Assembly (NCBI RefSeq): GCF_048564905.1
Contig: NC_133005.1
Location: forward strand, 24,421,501-24,485,500
Source: Vicugna pacos
Lineage: Eukaryota; Chordata; Mammalia; Artiodactyla; Camelidae
Length of the DNA stretch: 64,000 nt
Reading direction: 5' to 3'
Shown here: in pieces, positions 23,839-35,376 of the stretch
Numbering within the stretch: position 1 is the first letter of the stretch
Layout of the letters: each line of letters opens with the position of its first letter
Notes under the pieces: model-generated
What the model was told of the DNA's origin: nothing
The model's database searches: none
The model's input: only the letters and a program-made list of their open reading frames with translations
Made by a program: the position numbers and the translations under genes

Positions 23839-24745
23839 GTGTCCTTTGGACCCATGATTCCACTTGTAGAAATTCCTTCTAGGAATCATTCAAGTGCACA
23901 AGGACATATGCATAAAGATTTCCATCATAGTGTTGTATATAACAGCAAAAGTGTGAGAATAACCTAAGTGTCCATCAGCAGGGGAATGGGCCAGTTATGC
24001 TCATCCAACAGACTCATTAAAAACAAGAGTCATATTTACTAACAAGGACAAGGTCCAAGATACATGGCCAAGTTAAAAAAAAAAAAAAGCAAGTTACAAA
24101 AATAAACCTGTAGATTAAAGGGATTTAAAAGACAGATTTAAAGACAAAATTATAGCATCTAGGGATACACACTTGGGCGACAACAAGCAAGAAGGTGATT
24201 ATCTTAAAAATCGAGATAATGGAGAGGGGAGGGTATATAGCTCAGTGGTAGTAGAGTGGGTGCTCAGCATGCACGAGGTCCTGGGTTCAATCCCCAGTAC
24301 CTTCATTAAAAAAAAAAATTGAATAGATAATTAAAGCTAATTACCCCCCAAAAAAAACCCTAAAAATTAAAAAAAAAATCTAGATAGTGGCAACTTTTGG
24401 CAGAAAGTACGGAGTGATTGAGATGGGGCATGCTGAGGGCTTCTGGGGTGACTGGCAGAGTTCTTCACCCAAGCAGTGGTTCCCAGGGTGTTTGTTGTGT
24501 AATACATCAATCTGAGCGATCATTTTATATAATCTTTCTGTAGGTGTCATATTTTATAACAAAAAAGATTTCGAAAATAAAATATATTCATTCCAATTTT
24601 TTAAAAGCGTATTATCATAGGATTCCATTTTTGTTAAAACTATCTAGGTCTACATGTGTATATATAGAAAACACCTGGAAGTTTGAAATTTGGGGTGCTC
24701 TTAATTTATATTTTTCTAACTTTTTTCCCACAATGAAGAATTACT
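23839..24745 (+). mobile_element. Older L1 fragment, split by a camelid SINE
   Basis: Old L1 sequence ('acttgtagaaattccttcta', 'agtgtccatcagcaggggaa') runs to about 24205 and resumes after 24390 ('gtgtcatattttataacaaa'). The tRNA-SINE at 24223-24374 sits between the halves, so the L1 came first. Confidence 0.7.
24223..24374 (+). mobile_element. Camelid tRNA-derived SINE
   Basis: The tRNA-like head has an A box (TATAGCTCAGTGGTAG) and a B box (GGGTTCAATCCCC), followed by an A-rich tail. Flanking direct repeats are imperfect (AAAATCGAGATAATGG before, AAAATCTAGATAGTGG after), which indicates a moderate age within the camelid lineage. The head carries a three-base TAG duplication in 'GGTAGTAGAG'. 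Confidence 0.92.
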
Positions 24746-25164
24746 TTTACAGCCAGGGAAAAAAAGCAGCAATGCTTTTTGCCGTGTCTTGGGTGTTCTC
24801 TTGGAGCGCTGGCATTGTGTGAGCAGAAAGGTAGATGGTGATGATGCGTGAACAGCTGGGAGACGGTGCAGAGGCACATGCAGGAGACCCAGGTTCATTG
24901 CTGCTCGGCCCAAATGCCCAGCCAAGACCCCAAGGCCCAGCCTGGAGACTCGGTCCCCTTCGGATTGTTGGTGGCAGCTGCTGCACAGCCGTCCCACTGG
25001 CCCCGTGCTCCAGAGATGCTGGGAATGCAGTTCTGGCCTGGTGAGCTTGATGGAGTTCGCTCTGCTCCCATCTGTCCGAGTCTCCTATCACAGGCTGAGG
25101 AGGAGGAGCCCTAGGCAGAGGGCAGGTTCTCATCCTGGTGGGCCTTGCTACCACCCCCCCAAAA
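24746..25164. other. Unique intergenic sequence
   Basis: No recognised feature. Confidence 0.5.
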
Positions 25165-25475
25165 CCCCATAATAATAGCTAAATGAGCACTTTCTACATG
25201 CCGGGCACTCATGCTAGGTGGGTTACACAATTTGTTTTATTGAGTCCTCTAGATGACCTGAAGTGACGGCTGGGATCACCCCCTTGGTATTATAGATGGG
25301 CAAACAGGTCCAGGGAGGCCCCTGGGGCAGGCACGAGCCCTGAAGCTGGACTTGGCCCAACCCCTCACGTGCGCAGCCTCAGTGGCTCCTCCCAGAAGCC
25401 CGGGAAGGCAACTGCCCTCATTTTGCAGATGAGGAAAGAAAGTCAGTTGTCCATGTCCCACAGCATCTAGGCCGC
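25165..25475 (-). repeat. MIR SINE relics
   Basis: Antisense MIR: 'aaatgagcactttctacatg', 'ccgggcactcatgctaggtg', then a second core 'cattttgcagatgaggaaag' at 25418-25437. Two overlapping or rearranged copies are likely. Confidence 0.75.
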
Positions 25476-26079
25476 CGGGCCAGGTGGCCTCTCCCGGCTC
25501 TGAGGAGCCGTGGGCACATTCCCCGCCTCTGTGGGCTGGATCCTCATCACCTAATAATTATATTACAACCTTGGGCCAGAGCGCCGTCCGTCAAAGGCAC
25601 CATCTCATTTGCTCCTTTCAGCAGGCCTGTAAATCTTCAGCCCGACTGCGTTTCTCCCTACTTGAAAATCTGGAAGCCCAGAGAACTGAGCGACAGGCTG
25701 AGAGGGCCTGGGGGCCTCCACGATGCAGCTGCTGTCCCCGCCCTGCACTGGGGCAGCTGGTGTGGGAGCCCGCCAAGGCTGTGCAGGCTCTCCTCTTGTG
25801 GGGAGACAGGAAAGCAGCTCTCCAGAGGAGCTGGGCCCCCCTCCTGGTCCAGCCCTCCAGCCACAGCACACCGCAGAGAAAGGACATCCAACGGCAGAGC
25901 CAAGGGTGGGGTGGCGGGGAAAGCTGCCAGGGTGTCAGGGGACCCAGGACCCTCCACAGCTTGGATGGTCTCCTGTACCTCCAGCAGTCAGCGGTCAGCC
26001 AGCTCCCGTCAGGCAGCTCACAGTGTGCACAGAGGCCAGGCCACTGTCAACAAGAGTCGGGACCACTTCTCCCTGAGTG
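25476..26079. other. Unique intergenic sequence
   Basis: An AT-rich island at 25545-25570 (cacctaataattatattaca) lies in GC-rich DNA and may be regulatory. Otherwise nothing is recognised. Long overlapping frames on both strands look like chance. Confidence 0.45.
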
Positions 26080-26215
26080 CCCACCACCTGCCAGGCACCG
26101 ACCGTGCTAGTCTCACCATGCTTTCAATATCAGTCCCATTTTATAGAAGAGGCAATGAAGACTCAGAGAGGTTGAGTGATTTGTCCAAAGTCACCCAACC
26201 AGGAAGTCTCAGTTT
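26080..26215 (-). repeat. MIR SINE relic
   Basis: Antisense MIR: 'cagtcccattttatagaaga', 'agagaggttgagtgatttgt', 'ccaaagtcacccaaccagga'. Confidence 0.85.
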
Positions 26216-27498
26216 CAGCTGAGGATGGACAGAGGAAGGGACCATTCAGGACCCTTCAGTGGGAGGGAAGGGACTGCATATTGGGGAGGTGGGGAGAAGG
26301 GAGGGCCTGCATCATGAACTCTGACTCTCTCGAAACATAACTTACTCATCAATCCATCTGGTCTCTGTTTACACATTCGTGCACCCTCTCCACGCACCAG
26401 TGTGTTTGCTGGGCATGGAGGACTCAGGTAAAACTGGCTGATCTCTGCTTTCACAGAGCTCACCGCCTAGCAGGGCAGGATGGAAAGGGAAACTGAGGCA
26501 GTCAGAGGCCACTGCTGCCTTGGTCTGCTAGTACATACTGAGGGTCTACTGTAGGCCAGGCCCCATGCTGGGCATGAAGGGCACCAAGTGAATGCGAAGC
26601 ACAGGCTCTGCTCTCCTAAAGTGTGTATTCTAGTGGCATTCAGCCCTGAACCTCCAGAAACCCTGCTTGCAGGACCCTGGAGCCCGAATATGATGGGAAA
26701 TTTCTCTGGAAGGGCTAGGGGATGCATCAGACCCAGGGGTTCTCCAGGAGTCATACTGGGGGCCTGGCTCCGGGCTGCTGAGCAGGGATCCAGGAAAGGC
26801 AGGGAAACTCGATTAATGCCTTGTTAGCGACTAAATCAGGGCCCTGGGGACGCCAGAGCTGTTCAAAAGGGCCTGGAGTCGTCCAGTCTGGACAACTGGA
26901 AGGCCAACAAGGGCCAGCCATTCAGGGTGTAGCCACAGACCCCGGGGGCTGGGGACACATCAGAGAATCTCAGAGCTGGGAGGGGCTCCATGGCTCTTAC
27001 AGGGCAAAGATCACTTGCCCGAGGCCACCCAGGCCCCACCAGGCCCCATTGCTTTTCTCAGGCAATACTGGGCCAGAGGCAGCTTTACCGCACGCTTCTA
27101 GCCACTCCAGCATAAGGCCCACGGTACAGCCTAGGTAAGGGAGAAACGGAGCAGTGCGAGGACTTCCTGAGATCACACAGCCCCTCATCACAAACAGAGT
27201 GTGAATGGTCTGACCCTTTCCTGCAGCTCACATCCCAGGATGCTGCCTGGAGGATGGGCACATCCAGACCCTCTCGGATGACGTGGCCGGCACTCTGACG
27301 AGGGCCCAGCGGGAGCGGCAGCCACAGAGGAAAACTCCCTTTCTCAGCCTCCCCGGTGGTGGTGGTGGGTTTTAGTTTTTGTCTTTTTCCAAACACTCAA
27401 CCTTTGCTGTCACCCGGAGATGTTAAACCAAAGGGCCTTCCTCAGTGTGAAAAGCAGAACTGCTCCATCTTGGCTGCCAAAGAGCTGGACTTGTTTTG
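26216..27498. other. Unique intergenic sequence
   Basis: No gene recognised. Weak MIR-like pieces occur at 26400-26470, 26520-26590 and 26960-27050. The stretch at about 27405-27490 is unique and AT-richer than its flanks. Confidence 0.45.
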
Positions 27499-27631
27499 GT
27501 TTCTTTTGCGGGGGGGCGGTGCAGGTAATCAGGTTTATTTATTTATTTTTTAAATGGAGGACCTGGGGATTGAACCCAGGATCTTGTGTATGCTAAGCAC
27601 GCACTCTACCACTAAGCTGCACCCTCCCCTC
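27499..27631 (-). mobile_element. Camelid tRNA-derived SINE, antisense
   Basis: Reversed copy: the tail ('aggtttatttatttattttt') is on the left, then the complement of the B box (GGGGATTGAACCCAGG) and of the A box ('ctctaccactaagctgcacc'). Direct repeats are imperfect: GCTGGACTTGTTTTGG before and CTTGGACTTAGTTTTAA after. Confidence 0.92.
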
Positions 27632-27689
27632 CTTGGACTTAGTTTTAAGTGGAAGTTTTAAAACTGCCAAATTCCCCCTTGTTGAAAAA

Positions 27690-28077
27690 AAAAAAGAGAG
27701 AGTTAAAATAAGAGAATGGAAAAAAATAGGAGAATAGCTAGATAAATTATTAATAGAATATTATACAGCCATTAAATAACTTTAAAGAAAATTTGAACGC
27801 TGCGAGAAAGTATTCACGATATAATGTCATGTGGGGCTGGGGGAGCAGCTACAGAGCATGATGACAATTATAATTAAAATACATACTTATATACATATGT
27901 ATGATCTGTGTAGAAAAATAGGTCTGGAGAGAAATACAGCAAAATGGCAACAGCGTCATCTCTGGGCACTGGGATGACAGATGACTTTCATTTTCTTCTT
28001 TCTACCTTTCTGTAGTTCCCAAATTTTACAAAGAGTATGAATTGCTTTCATAATTAGACATAAAACAAAAAAGCAGA
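27690..28077 (+). mobile_element. Old L1 fragment
   Basis: L1M-like 3' end: 'agaatattatacagccatta' (the ORF2 EYYSA block), then 'gtatgatctgtgtagaaaaa' and 'cccaaattttacaaagagta'. No coding capacity remains. Confidence 0.65.
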
Positions 28078-29907
28078 GTTGGGGGCTGCCCTTGCCCATG
28101 CTCCTCTCCCCTCCATGGGGCCCCGCCCTCAACACCAAGCTGGGGGTCCGCCAGGCTCTGTTCTCCCTGGGCAGCCTGGCTCTGGCCAGAGGTCGTGGGA
28201 TTCACCAGACACCTCTGCCCATGGAGAAACCAGCAGGAGACACTGCCCTCTTGGAGCCCAGGCCCCACCCAGGCCCTCTGGAAGGGTCAATTGCAGTCTG
28301 TAAATTTCCTGGCTGGGGATACTGGGAGATGATCCTCTCCAGGGCTGAGAACCAGAACGTTCATTATCTGCTGTATGAGAGAAGCCATCTTCTTTGTTCC
28401 TTGCATTTCTTTTCGAGCCGCTGAGTGCAGCAGCCACTGAAGGAGAGCTGCCCTTGTCACCTTCTCACCATGGGCCTCAGGGAAGCTCCCAATGTCTGAC
28501 GTGGGATTGGAGCCCCGGCCCACCTTGTCTCCTGCGTCCTTCTAACCTCAAAAGTGGAGGCCCAGGGGCGCTGGCCCAGTCTTAGAAAAGCTGCCTGGAT
28601 TCATTTAAGAGCAGCGGATGGAAAAGGACGCAGAGTCAGAACACAGCTCTCCTCCCACCTTGCCATATACTGTGCTCCAGAAGGACCCAGACTCTCAACT
28701 GGCTGGCACCTGCTCCTGCCCCACCCTGTGCTCACCCACAGGGGCTGGACTAGTAGAGGTTTCCAGACGGGGGGCTCCCTGCTCTCTAGGCCAGCTATGG
28801 AGCTGGGCCAGTTCCAAGAATGGTGCCCTCACTTCCTTTCAGCCACCTGCTCCTGGTTTTGGAAGCTTCTGCCCTCCTCCTGGTCTATTTTGGTGATCAG
28901 GTCACCCGTGGTCTCACTCTGAGCTAGCGGCCAATTAAAACCCAGGGCTGCCTCACAAAAATAGTGGTATCTCCTTCCTCCTCCTCCTCCTCCAGATTCT
29001 GCTAAAGTCAGGGTCCTCGAGGTGAAGACAGAGAACAAGATGGTGACCCGGTGGTCCACCTGTAGTGGGAGGCAGAGGGCTTACTAGGGAACTGAGGCCA
29101 CGCATTGATTCTGTCCCCAACGTGGCCAGCGTCCTGCAAAGGTGGCTGTGGGCTGGGAGGGAGTCCTGGTCACGAGGACGTTGGCATGGCCTGAGCACCT
29201 CTGTGTCCCCACATGGCACCCCATGGGCACTGGACACACAGCCCTAACTCTGGTCCTCGCCGGCCCCAGGCACTGAGCCACAGTGCTCATTTGGAGTGGA
29301 GTTGAGTGACCTGCTCAGGTCACCGTGCTGCTGAGCGGCAGGGCCGAGGTGGACCCGGGGCTGCCCTGGTGATTTCTGAGGGCCTGGCACACAGCGGCAG
29401 CTGACCCAGCTGCCAAATGAGTTCTCACAAAGTCTGGGAGTCTCCATGCCCCTGGTTCTACTCACACATCTGCTCCCAGGACCCCACGAAATGCCCAAAG
29501 CCTCTTGTAGCCTGTGTTCTGCTCAGAGCCGCTGATCACCTACTCCTGCTTCAGCTAAATCCTGAACAACAGCAGGTGGAGCCCTCTGGCCGAAGACCCC
29601 ACCTCCCCTGGCTCCGGGCAAGGAATGTGGGCCAGTTCCCATCCTTCCCTCCCCCAGGCTTCTGACAGACCGCAGGCCTTTCCGGGCCAGCATGGAGCCA
29701 GGTGCTGGACGGAGAGCAGAGCCTGCACTCCATCAGAGAAGGAAGATAAAAAACACGCAAACAGGAGGGTTCTGGGTGATGGAGCTCCAGAGGCGCACCT
29801 GGGCCGGGGGCAATGGGGCAGGAGGGAGGAGAGCTGTGGGCAGAGGGATGCAGGGCCCAGAGGCCTGAGGCCATCCAGGAACCGAAGGAAAGCCAGGGTG
29901 GTCAGAG
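28078..29907. other. Unique GC-rich intergenic sequence
   Basis: A (CTC)n run lies at 28977-28993. A weak MIR-like patch is at 29300-29350. No exon recognised. Confidence 0.5.
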
Positions 29908-30034
29908 CAGTGCTGTCCAATAGGGAGAGAGTGCGAGCCACACGTGGAATTTACAGTTTTCTAGGAGCTGCAATAAAAAAGTCAAAAGAGGGAACTTAAT
30001 GGGGGGGGGTGTCTCTGCCCAGACCAGCTCCACT

Positions 30035-30370
30035 ATGTCAAAGATTTCTTTTAAGATCGTGCTGATGTTGGACCTGAGGCTGTCTTACAAAGAACTCAGT
30101 GTTCCTGAAAGTACACCTTTCACAACAGTCTTAAGATTTTCAACAGAAGAATTTAAAGTTCCTGCAGCAACAAGTGCGCTTGTTACCAATGATGGGACAG
30201 GAATAAATCCTGCACGGACGGATGGCTGGAGATGCTTTTCCAAAGCATGGTTCAGAACTGCAAATTATTGCAAGAGCTCTAGAGATGGCGTTGGAAGTTG
30301 TTAATACCTGCTACTTGGAACATACAATTACCTTTCAGAATAAATACTGGTATTGTAAAAAAAAAAAAAA
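30035..30370 (+). pseudogene. UFM1P: UFM1 processed pseudogene
   Basis: An intronless copy of the mRNA for ubiquitin-fold modifier 1, the small protein attached to targets in the UFMylation pathway. The frame starting at 30035 reads MSKISFKI...[17 protein letters not shown], then [17 protein letters not shown], and ends VGSC with stop at 30302-30304, as in UFM1. Near residues 65-80 a pair of compensating length changes replaces the normal NVFLKHGSELRIIP segment with unrelated residues, so the ubiquitin fold is disrupted. Several conserved residues are also changed early (MLDLRLS for TSDPRLP). AATAAA lies at 30339-30344 and a poly(A) tail at 30357-30370. The insertion duplicated part of the host transposon (AGTCAAAAGAG before, AGTAAAAAGAA after). 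Very unlikely to be functional. Confidence 0.92.
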
Positions 30371-30471
30371 GTAAAAAGAAACAGGTGAATTTCATTTGAA
30401 TAATATATTTTATTTAACCCAATATATCTCAACTATTATCATTTCAACATAGAATGAATGTAAAAATTATT

Positions 30472-32076
30472 TTTTTTTACATTTTTTATTGATTCATAAT
30501 CATTTTACAGTGTTGTGTCAAATTCCAGTGTTCAGCACAATTTTTCACTCATTCATGGACATATACACACTCATTGTCACATTTTTTTCTCTGTGATTTA
30601 TCATAACATTTTGTGTATATTTCCCTGTGCTATACAGTGTAATCTTGTTTATCTATTCTACAATTTTGAAATCCCAGTCTATCCCTTCCCACCCTCTACC
30701 CCCACCCCCCGGTAACCACAAGTCTGTATTCTCTGTCCATCAGTCTATTTCTGTCCTGTATTTATGCTTTGTTTTTGTTTTTTAGATTCCACATATGAGC
30801 GATCTCATATGGTATTTTTCTTTCTCTTTCTGGCTTACTTCACTTAGAATGACATTCTCTAGGATCATCCATGTTGCTGCAAATGGCATTATGTTGTCGG
30901 TTTTTATGGCTGAGTAGTATTCCATTGTATAAATATACCACATCTTCTTTATCCAGTCACCTGTTGATGGACATTTAGGTTGTTTCCATGTTTTGGCTAT
31001 TGTAAATAGTGCTGCTATGAACATTGGGGTGCAGGTGTCATCCTGAAGTAGATTTCCTTCTGGGTACAAGCCCAGGAGTGGGATTCCTGGGTCATATGGT
31101 AAGTCTATTCCTAGTCTTTTGAGGAATCTCCACACTGTTTTCCATAGTGGCTGCACCAAACTGCATTCCCACCAGCAGTGTAGGAGGGTTCCCCTTTCTC
31201 CACAGCCTCTCCAGCATTTGTCATTTTTGGATTTTTGAATGACGGCCATTCTGACTGGTGTGAGGTGATACCTCATTGTAGTTTTGATTTGCATTTCTCT
31301 GATAATTAGTGATATTGAACATTTTTTCATGTGCTTTTTGATCATTTGTATGTCTTCCTTGGACAGTTGCTTGTTTAGGTCTTCTGCCCATTTTTGGATT
31401 GGGTTGTTTATTTTTTTCTTATTGAGTCGTATAAGCTGCTTATATATTTTGGAGATCAAGCCTTTGTCGGTTTCACTTGCAAAAATTTTCTCCCATTCCG
31501 TAGGTTTTCTTCTTGTTTTATTTCTGGTTTCCTTTGCTCTGCAGAAGCTTGTAAGTTTCATTAGGTCCCATTTGTTTATTCTTGCTTTTATTTCTTCTAG
31601 GAGAAAATTTTTGAAATGTATGTCAGATAATGTTTTGCCTATGTTTTCCTCTAGGAGGTTTATTGTATCTTGTCTTATGTTTAAGTCTTTAATCCACTTT
31701 GAGTTGATTTTTGTATATGGTGTAAGGGTGTGTTCTAGCTTCATTGTTTTACATGCTGCTGTCCAGTTTTCCCAACACCATTTGCTGAAGAGACTGTCTT
31801 TATTCCATTGTATATTCTTGCCTCCTTTGTCGAAGATGAGTTGACCAAAAGTTTGTGGGTTCACTTCTGGGCTCTCTATTCTGTTCCATTGGTCCATATG
31901 TCTGTTTTGGTACCAATACCATGCTGTCTTGATGACTGTAGCTCTATAGTATTGTCTGAAGTCTGGGAGAGTTATTCCTCCAGCCTCTTTCTTTCTCTTC
32001 AGTAATGCTTTAGCAATTCTAGGTCTTTGATGGTTCCATATAAATTTTATTATGATTTGTTCTAGTTCTGTGAAAT
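30472..32076 (-). mobile_element. Young 5'-truncated L1 with open ORF2 C-terminus
   Basis: A 1.6-kb L1 in minus orientation with its A-tail at the left (T-run 30470-30478). It is flanked by the perfect 14-bp duplication ATGTAAAAATTATT at 30458-30471 and 32077-32090. From the truncation point to the ORF2 stop at 30782-30784 the frame stays open for about 430 codons. Recognisable blocks include [12 protein letters not shown] near 31980, [12 protein letters not shown] near 31890 and the C-terminal YTMEYYSAI. The endonuclease and reverse-transcriptase parts are absent, so it cannot move itself. An intact frame plus a perfect duplication point to a recent insertion. Confidence 0.95.
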
Positions 32077-32814
32077 ATGTAAAAATTATTAATGAGACAT
32101 TTTTACATCTTTTTTTCTACTATGGCTTTGAGATCCAGTGTGTATTTTATAGGGACGAGCACATCTCAGTTTGGATCAGCCACATTTCAAGGGCTCAGCG
32201 GCCCCATGTGGCTCATGGCCACTGGCTGGGACAGCGCAGGGCTACAGGAGGGTGAGTGAAAAGGAGGAGGTATGGGTGGGGTCAGAGAGGTGGGCAGGGA
32301 TCACCTTGGGTTTTATTACAAGAGCTTCTAAAAGCCATGGGAGGGCTTTATGAGAGGTGTGATGTGATTCATTCCTGTTTTTAGAGGCTGACTCTGGCCA
32401 CTACCTGGAATGCTTTGGAGCAGGTGAGGCTGGATGCCCAGAGAGTCACCCAGGTCAGGGCTGAAGGTGGCCTAGACCTTGTTGCGGGGAGCCGCGATGG
32501 AGCTGAGGGAACACTGAAGAGGCCCCGCCCGGAGAGGCAGCGAGACAGGGAGACAGGCCTTCCCGTCTGCTTTTTACCTCCCTCTCCACCAAAATCCCTC
32601 CTGAGTAACCCTGTTCTAACAGTTGCCTTCCTCCTAGGAAGAGATCTGCATGGTTTCTATTGAACAAAGCCCGCAGGAACTCAACCAGAAACATTTTGCC
32701 AAGGGCCCAGAATTGAAACGGCTGCCACTTTCTGCATCTCAAAGAATCACTGCCTTTCTGAGCAAGAAAAGATACATCTTCTAGAGGCTTAGTATCATCT
32801 AGGGATGAGGTGAT

Positions 32815-33310
32815 CTCTGGAGCCAGACAGCCTGCCTGCATCGGAAGCCCTGCTGTCCCTCCAACTAACTGTGTGACCTCAGACAACATACTTAACCCTT
32901 CTGGGCCAGGGTTTCCTCATCTGCACACCAGAGGCATTAATACTATCTCTGGGGGGTGACGGGAGGAGTAAATGTGTTTATAGCTATAAAAGTGGTTAAT
33001 GCAGGGTGAGAAGGGGTAAACTGGGAGTTTGAGATTTGCGGATACTAACTACTATATATAGAATAGATAACAAGTTTCTACTGTACAGCACAGGGAACTA
33101 TATTCACTATCTTGTAGTCACCTATAATGGAAAAGAATATATGTATGTACGTGTATGACTGAAGCATTATGCTGTACACCAGAAATTGACACATTATAAA
33201 CTGACTATACTTCAATTAAAAAAAAAAGTGTTCAGCAGCAGTTCCTGACACATAGGAGACGCTCATTATAATGTTGTCTGTTATTATTGTTGCTGTTATT
33301 GTTAACAGAT
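32815..33310 (+). repeat. MIR SINE relic, split by an L1 tail
   Basis: MIR head and core at 32815-33000 ('tctggagccagacagcctgc', 'ctaactgtgtgacctcagac'). The MIR 3' end resumes at 33229-33310 ('gttcctgacacataggagac'). Confidence 0.85.
33005..33228 (+). mobile_element. L1 3' end insertion
   Basis: About 220 bp of cetartiodactyl-type L1 3' UTR ('tgtacagcacagggaactat', 'tgctgtacaccagaaattga', 'actgactatacttcaattaa') with an A-tail. It split a MIR; the flanking duplication (AAGTGGTTAATGCAG before, AAGTGTTCAGCAG after) is decayed, so it is older than the 422-1220 and 30472-32076 copies. Confidence 0.88.
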
Positions 33311-33314
33311 AAGA

Positions 33315-34129
33315 TAATTAAGGCCTAGGGACAGGGAGGAACCTGTCCAGTGTTACACAGCAAACCTGCAGCAGAGTGGGAAACAGAATCTAAATTCTCT
33401 GATTTCTGGCTTTTATACAGAGATGCCTCTCAACTGAAATTGCTAGTCGTCCCTTCGTTCAGATATTTACCATGCTCTCCCCATGTGCCAGGTGCCATGC
33501 TGGCAGCCAGGGGAGGCACTAAGATGGTACAAGCCCCATCTCTACAAAATCAAGGCTTTCCAGTTCAGAAGGAAAAAGCTCTTTGTCAACCACTCCGGAC
33601 TCCAGGGGGAGGAAGGTTTTGTTCGGTGCCGGCAGAGAGCCACATGCTGATAACTGGGCAGTCAAAACAGTGCTGGCCTGAGAACTGGGAGACCCCAGGC
33701 CAGCTGCCTCTGCCTGAGCTGCTCTGTGATGTGGGCAAAGGGCTTCACCTCTCTGATCGCTGCACCCCTGGCTGCATGGCAGTGAACAGACGTTAACGAG
33801 CACCTCCTCTGTGGAGCCCTGAACTCTAATGTGCCCATGGTCTGACTGGGGAGAAGGAACCAACTGCTAGTCAGTCTGGGATGTGGCCTCCAAGGACATA
33901 GTCCTATGGCCCAGATTTTCTGGAACATTCCTGACTGCCCCACTCTTTTCATAAGAGCCATGTGTATACTGGACCACACATCCTAGTTTTAAAAATACAA
34001 TTTGTCACTATAATAAAGTTACAAAACTGGTTCACAGGATTTCATAGACCAGTAACATTTTAAAGGAAATTCTGGGGAACCTGCAAAGGACTGAAAATTT
34101 GTTATTCTGCCAAGGAAGGCCCTTAAAAC
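33315..34129. other. Intergenic with MIR scraps
   Basis: MIR-like patches lie at 33315-33410 (antisense) and 33670-33760 (sense, 'ctctgtgatgtgggcaaagg'). Nothing else is recognised. Confidence 0.45.
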
Positions 34130-35376
34130 AAAACAACAATTGGTGCTGGGAAAACTGGATATCCACATGCAAAAGGATGGCATTGGACCCTTATCTTCCA
34201 CCATACACAAAAATCAACTCAAAATGGATTGAAGACTTAAAGGTAGGACCTGAAACTATAAAACTCCTAGAAGAAAACATTGGGGAAAAGTTTCATAACA
34301 TTGGTCTTGGCAATGATTTCTTGGATATGACACCAAAAGCACAGGCCACAAAAGCAAACATAGGCAAGTGGGTCTTTATCAAACTAAAAAGCTTCTGCAA
34401 AGCAAAAGAAACAATCGACAAAAAGGCAATCTGAACTGAAACGGGAGAAAACATTTGCAAACCATATATATGATAAGGAGTTAGTATATAAGGAACGCTT
34501 ACAACTCAACAGCAAAAACCCAAATAACCAGATTAAAAAATGGGCAAAGGACCTGAACAGCCTTTTCTCTGAAGAAGACACACAGATGGCCCACAAATAC
34601 ATGAAAAGGTGCTCAACACCCCTAATTATCAGGTAAATGCAAATCAAAACCACAAAGAGGTATCACCTCACACTAGAACAGCTATTATCCAAAAGACAAG
34701 CGTTGCCAAGTGTTGGAAGACATGAAAAAGAGAACCCTTGGGCACTGTTGATGGGAATGTAAAATGGTGCAGCTGTTAGGAAAAACAGTATGGAAGGTCT
34801 TCAGAAATAAATATAGAACTACCACATGATCTAGCAATCCCATTTCTGGGTATATTTCCAAAAGAACAGAAATCAGGATGTTGAAAAATATATTTGCATT
34901 CCCATGTTGACTACTGCATTGCAATGGAATTGGTAACATCATATGTGCCCACTGGTGGATGAATGAGAGTAAAGAAAATGTGGCATATTATGTACAATGG
35001 AATATTATTCAGCCTTTAAAAAGAAGAAAATCCTGTCTTACGCTACAACATAAATGAAAACTTGAGGACAAGCTAAGTGAAATCAGCCAGTCACAGAAGG
35101 ACAAGTACTGCCTGGTTCCACTTAGATGAGGTATTGAGAGGAGTCAAAGTCATAGAAACAGAAAGTAGAATGGTGGTAGCCAGGGGCTGGGGGGAGGAGG
35201 AAATGGGGAGTTGCTGTTCAGTGGGGGTAGAGTTTCAGTCATGCAAGATGAGTCAGTCCTAGGGCTCCACTGTACAGCGCTGGGCACCGGCACAGGGGCA
35301 TACACTTACCAGTTTGTGAAGAGAGTACAACTCATGTTATGTTCTCTTTAACCACAGTGAAAAACAAATAACAAAG
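34130..35376 (+). mobile_element. Old L1, ORF2 C-terminal third and 3' UTR
   Basis: Sense L1 with ORF2 blocks in order: [54 protein letters not shown] (34138-34425). It then degrades through 'tacaatggaatattattcag' to a 3' UTR ending near 35376. Stops and frameshifts follow the first 300 bp. It belongs to an older subfamily than the copy at 30472-32076. Confidence 0.92.

Larger units (their letters stand above)
29908..32239. repeat. Old hAT-like DNA transposon relic, interrupted by two insertions
   Basis: The left end CAGTGCTGTCCAATAG (29908-29923) and the right end GGGACAGCGCAG (32228-32239) form imperfect inverted termini. Between them the element is interrupted first by a UFM1 retrocopy and then by an L1. 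Its own sequence resumes at about 30371-30471 and 32077-32239 ('ccagtgtgtattttataggg', 'ccacatttcaagggctcagc'). It is non-autonomous and has no transposase frame. A related piece lies at 56240-56400. The exact family name is uncertain. Confidence 0.6.

Noticed and set aside
24230-24305. tRNA-gene-like sequence
   Set aside because: A and B boxes are present, but the body and A-rich tail with flanking repeats show a tRNA-derived SINE, not a tRNA gene. The same holds for the other six copies.
25484-26222. Overlapping plus-strand frames of 186 and 208 codons
   Set aside because: Two frames of the same DNA, both running into MIR sequence, with no homology that I recognise.
31284-31844. Plus-strand frame of 186 codons
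   Set aside because: It is the antisense reading of the young L1 ORF2.
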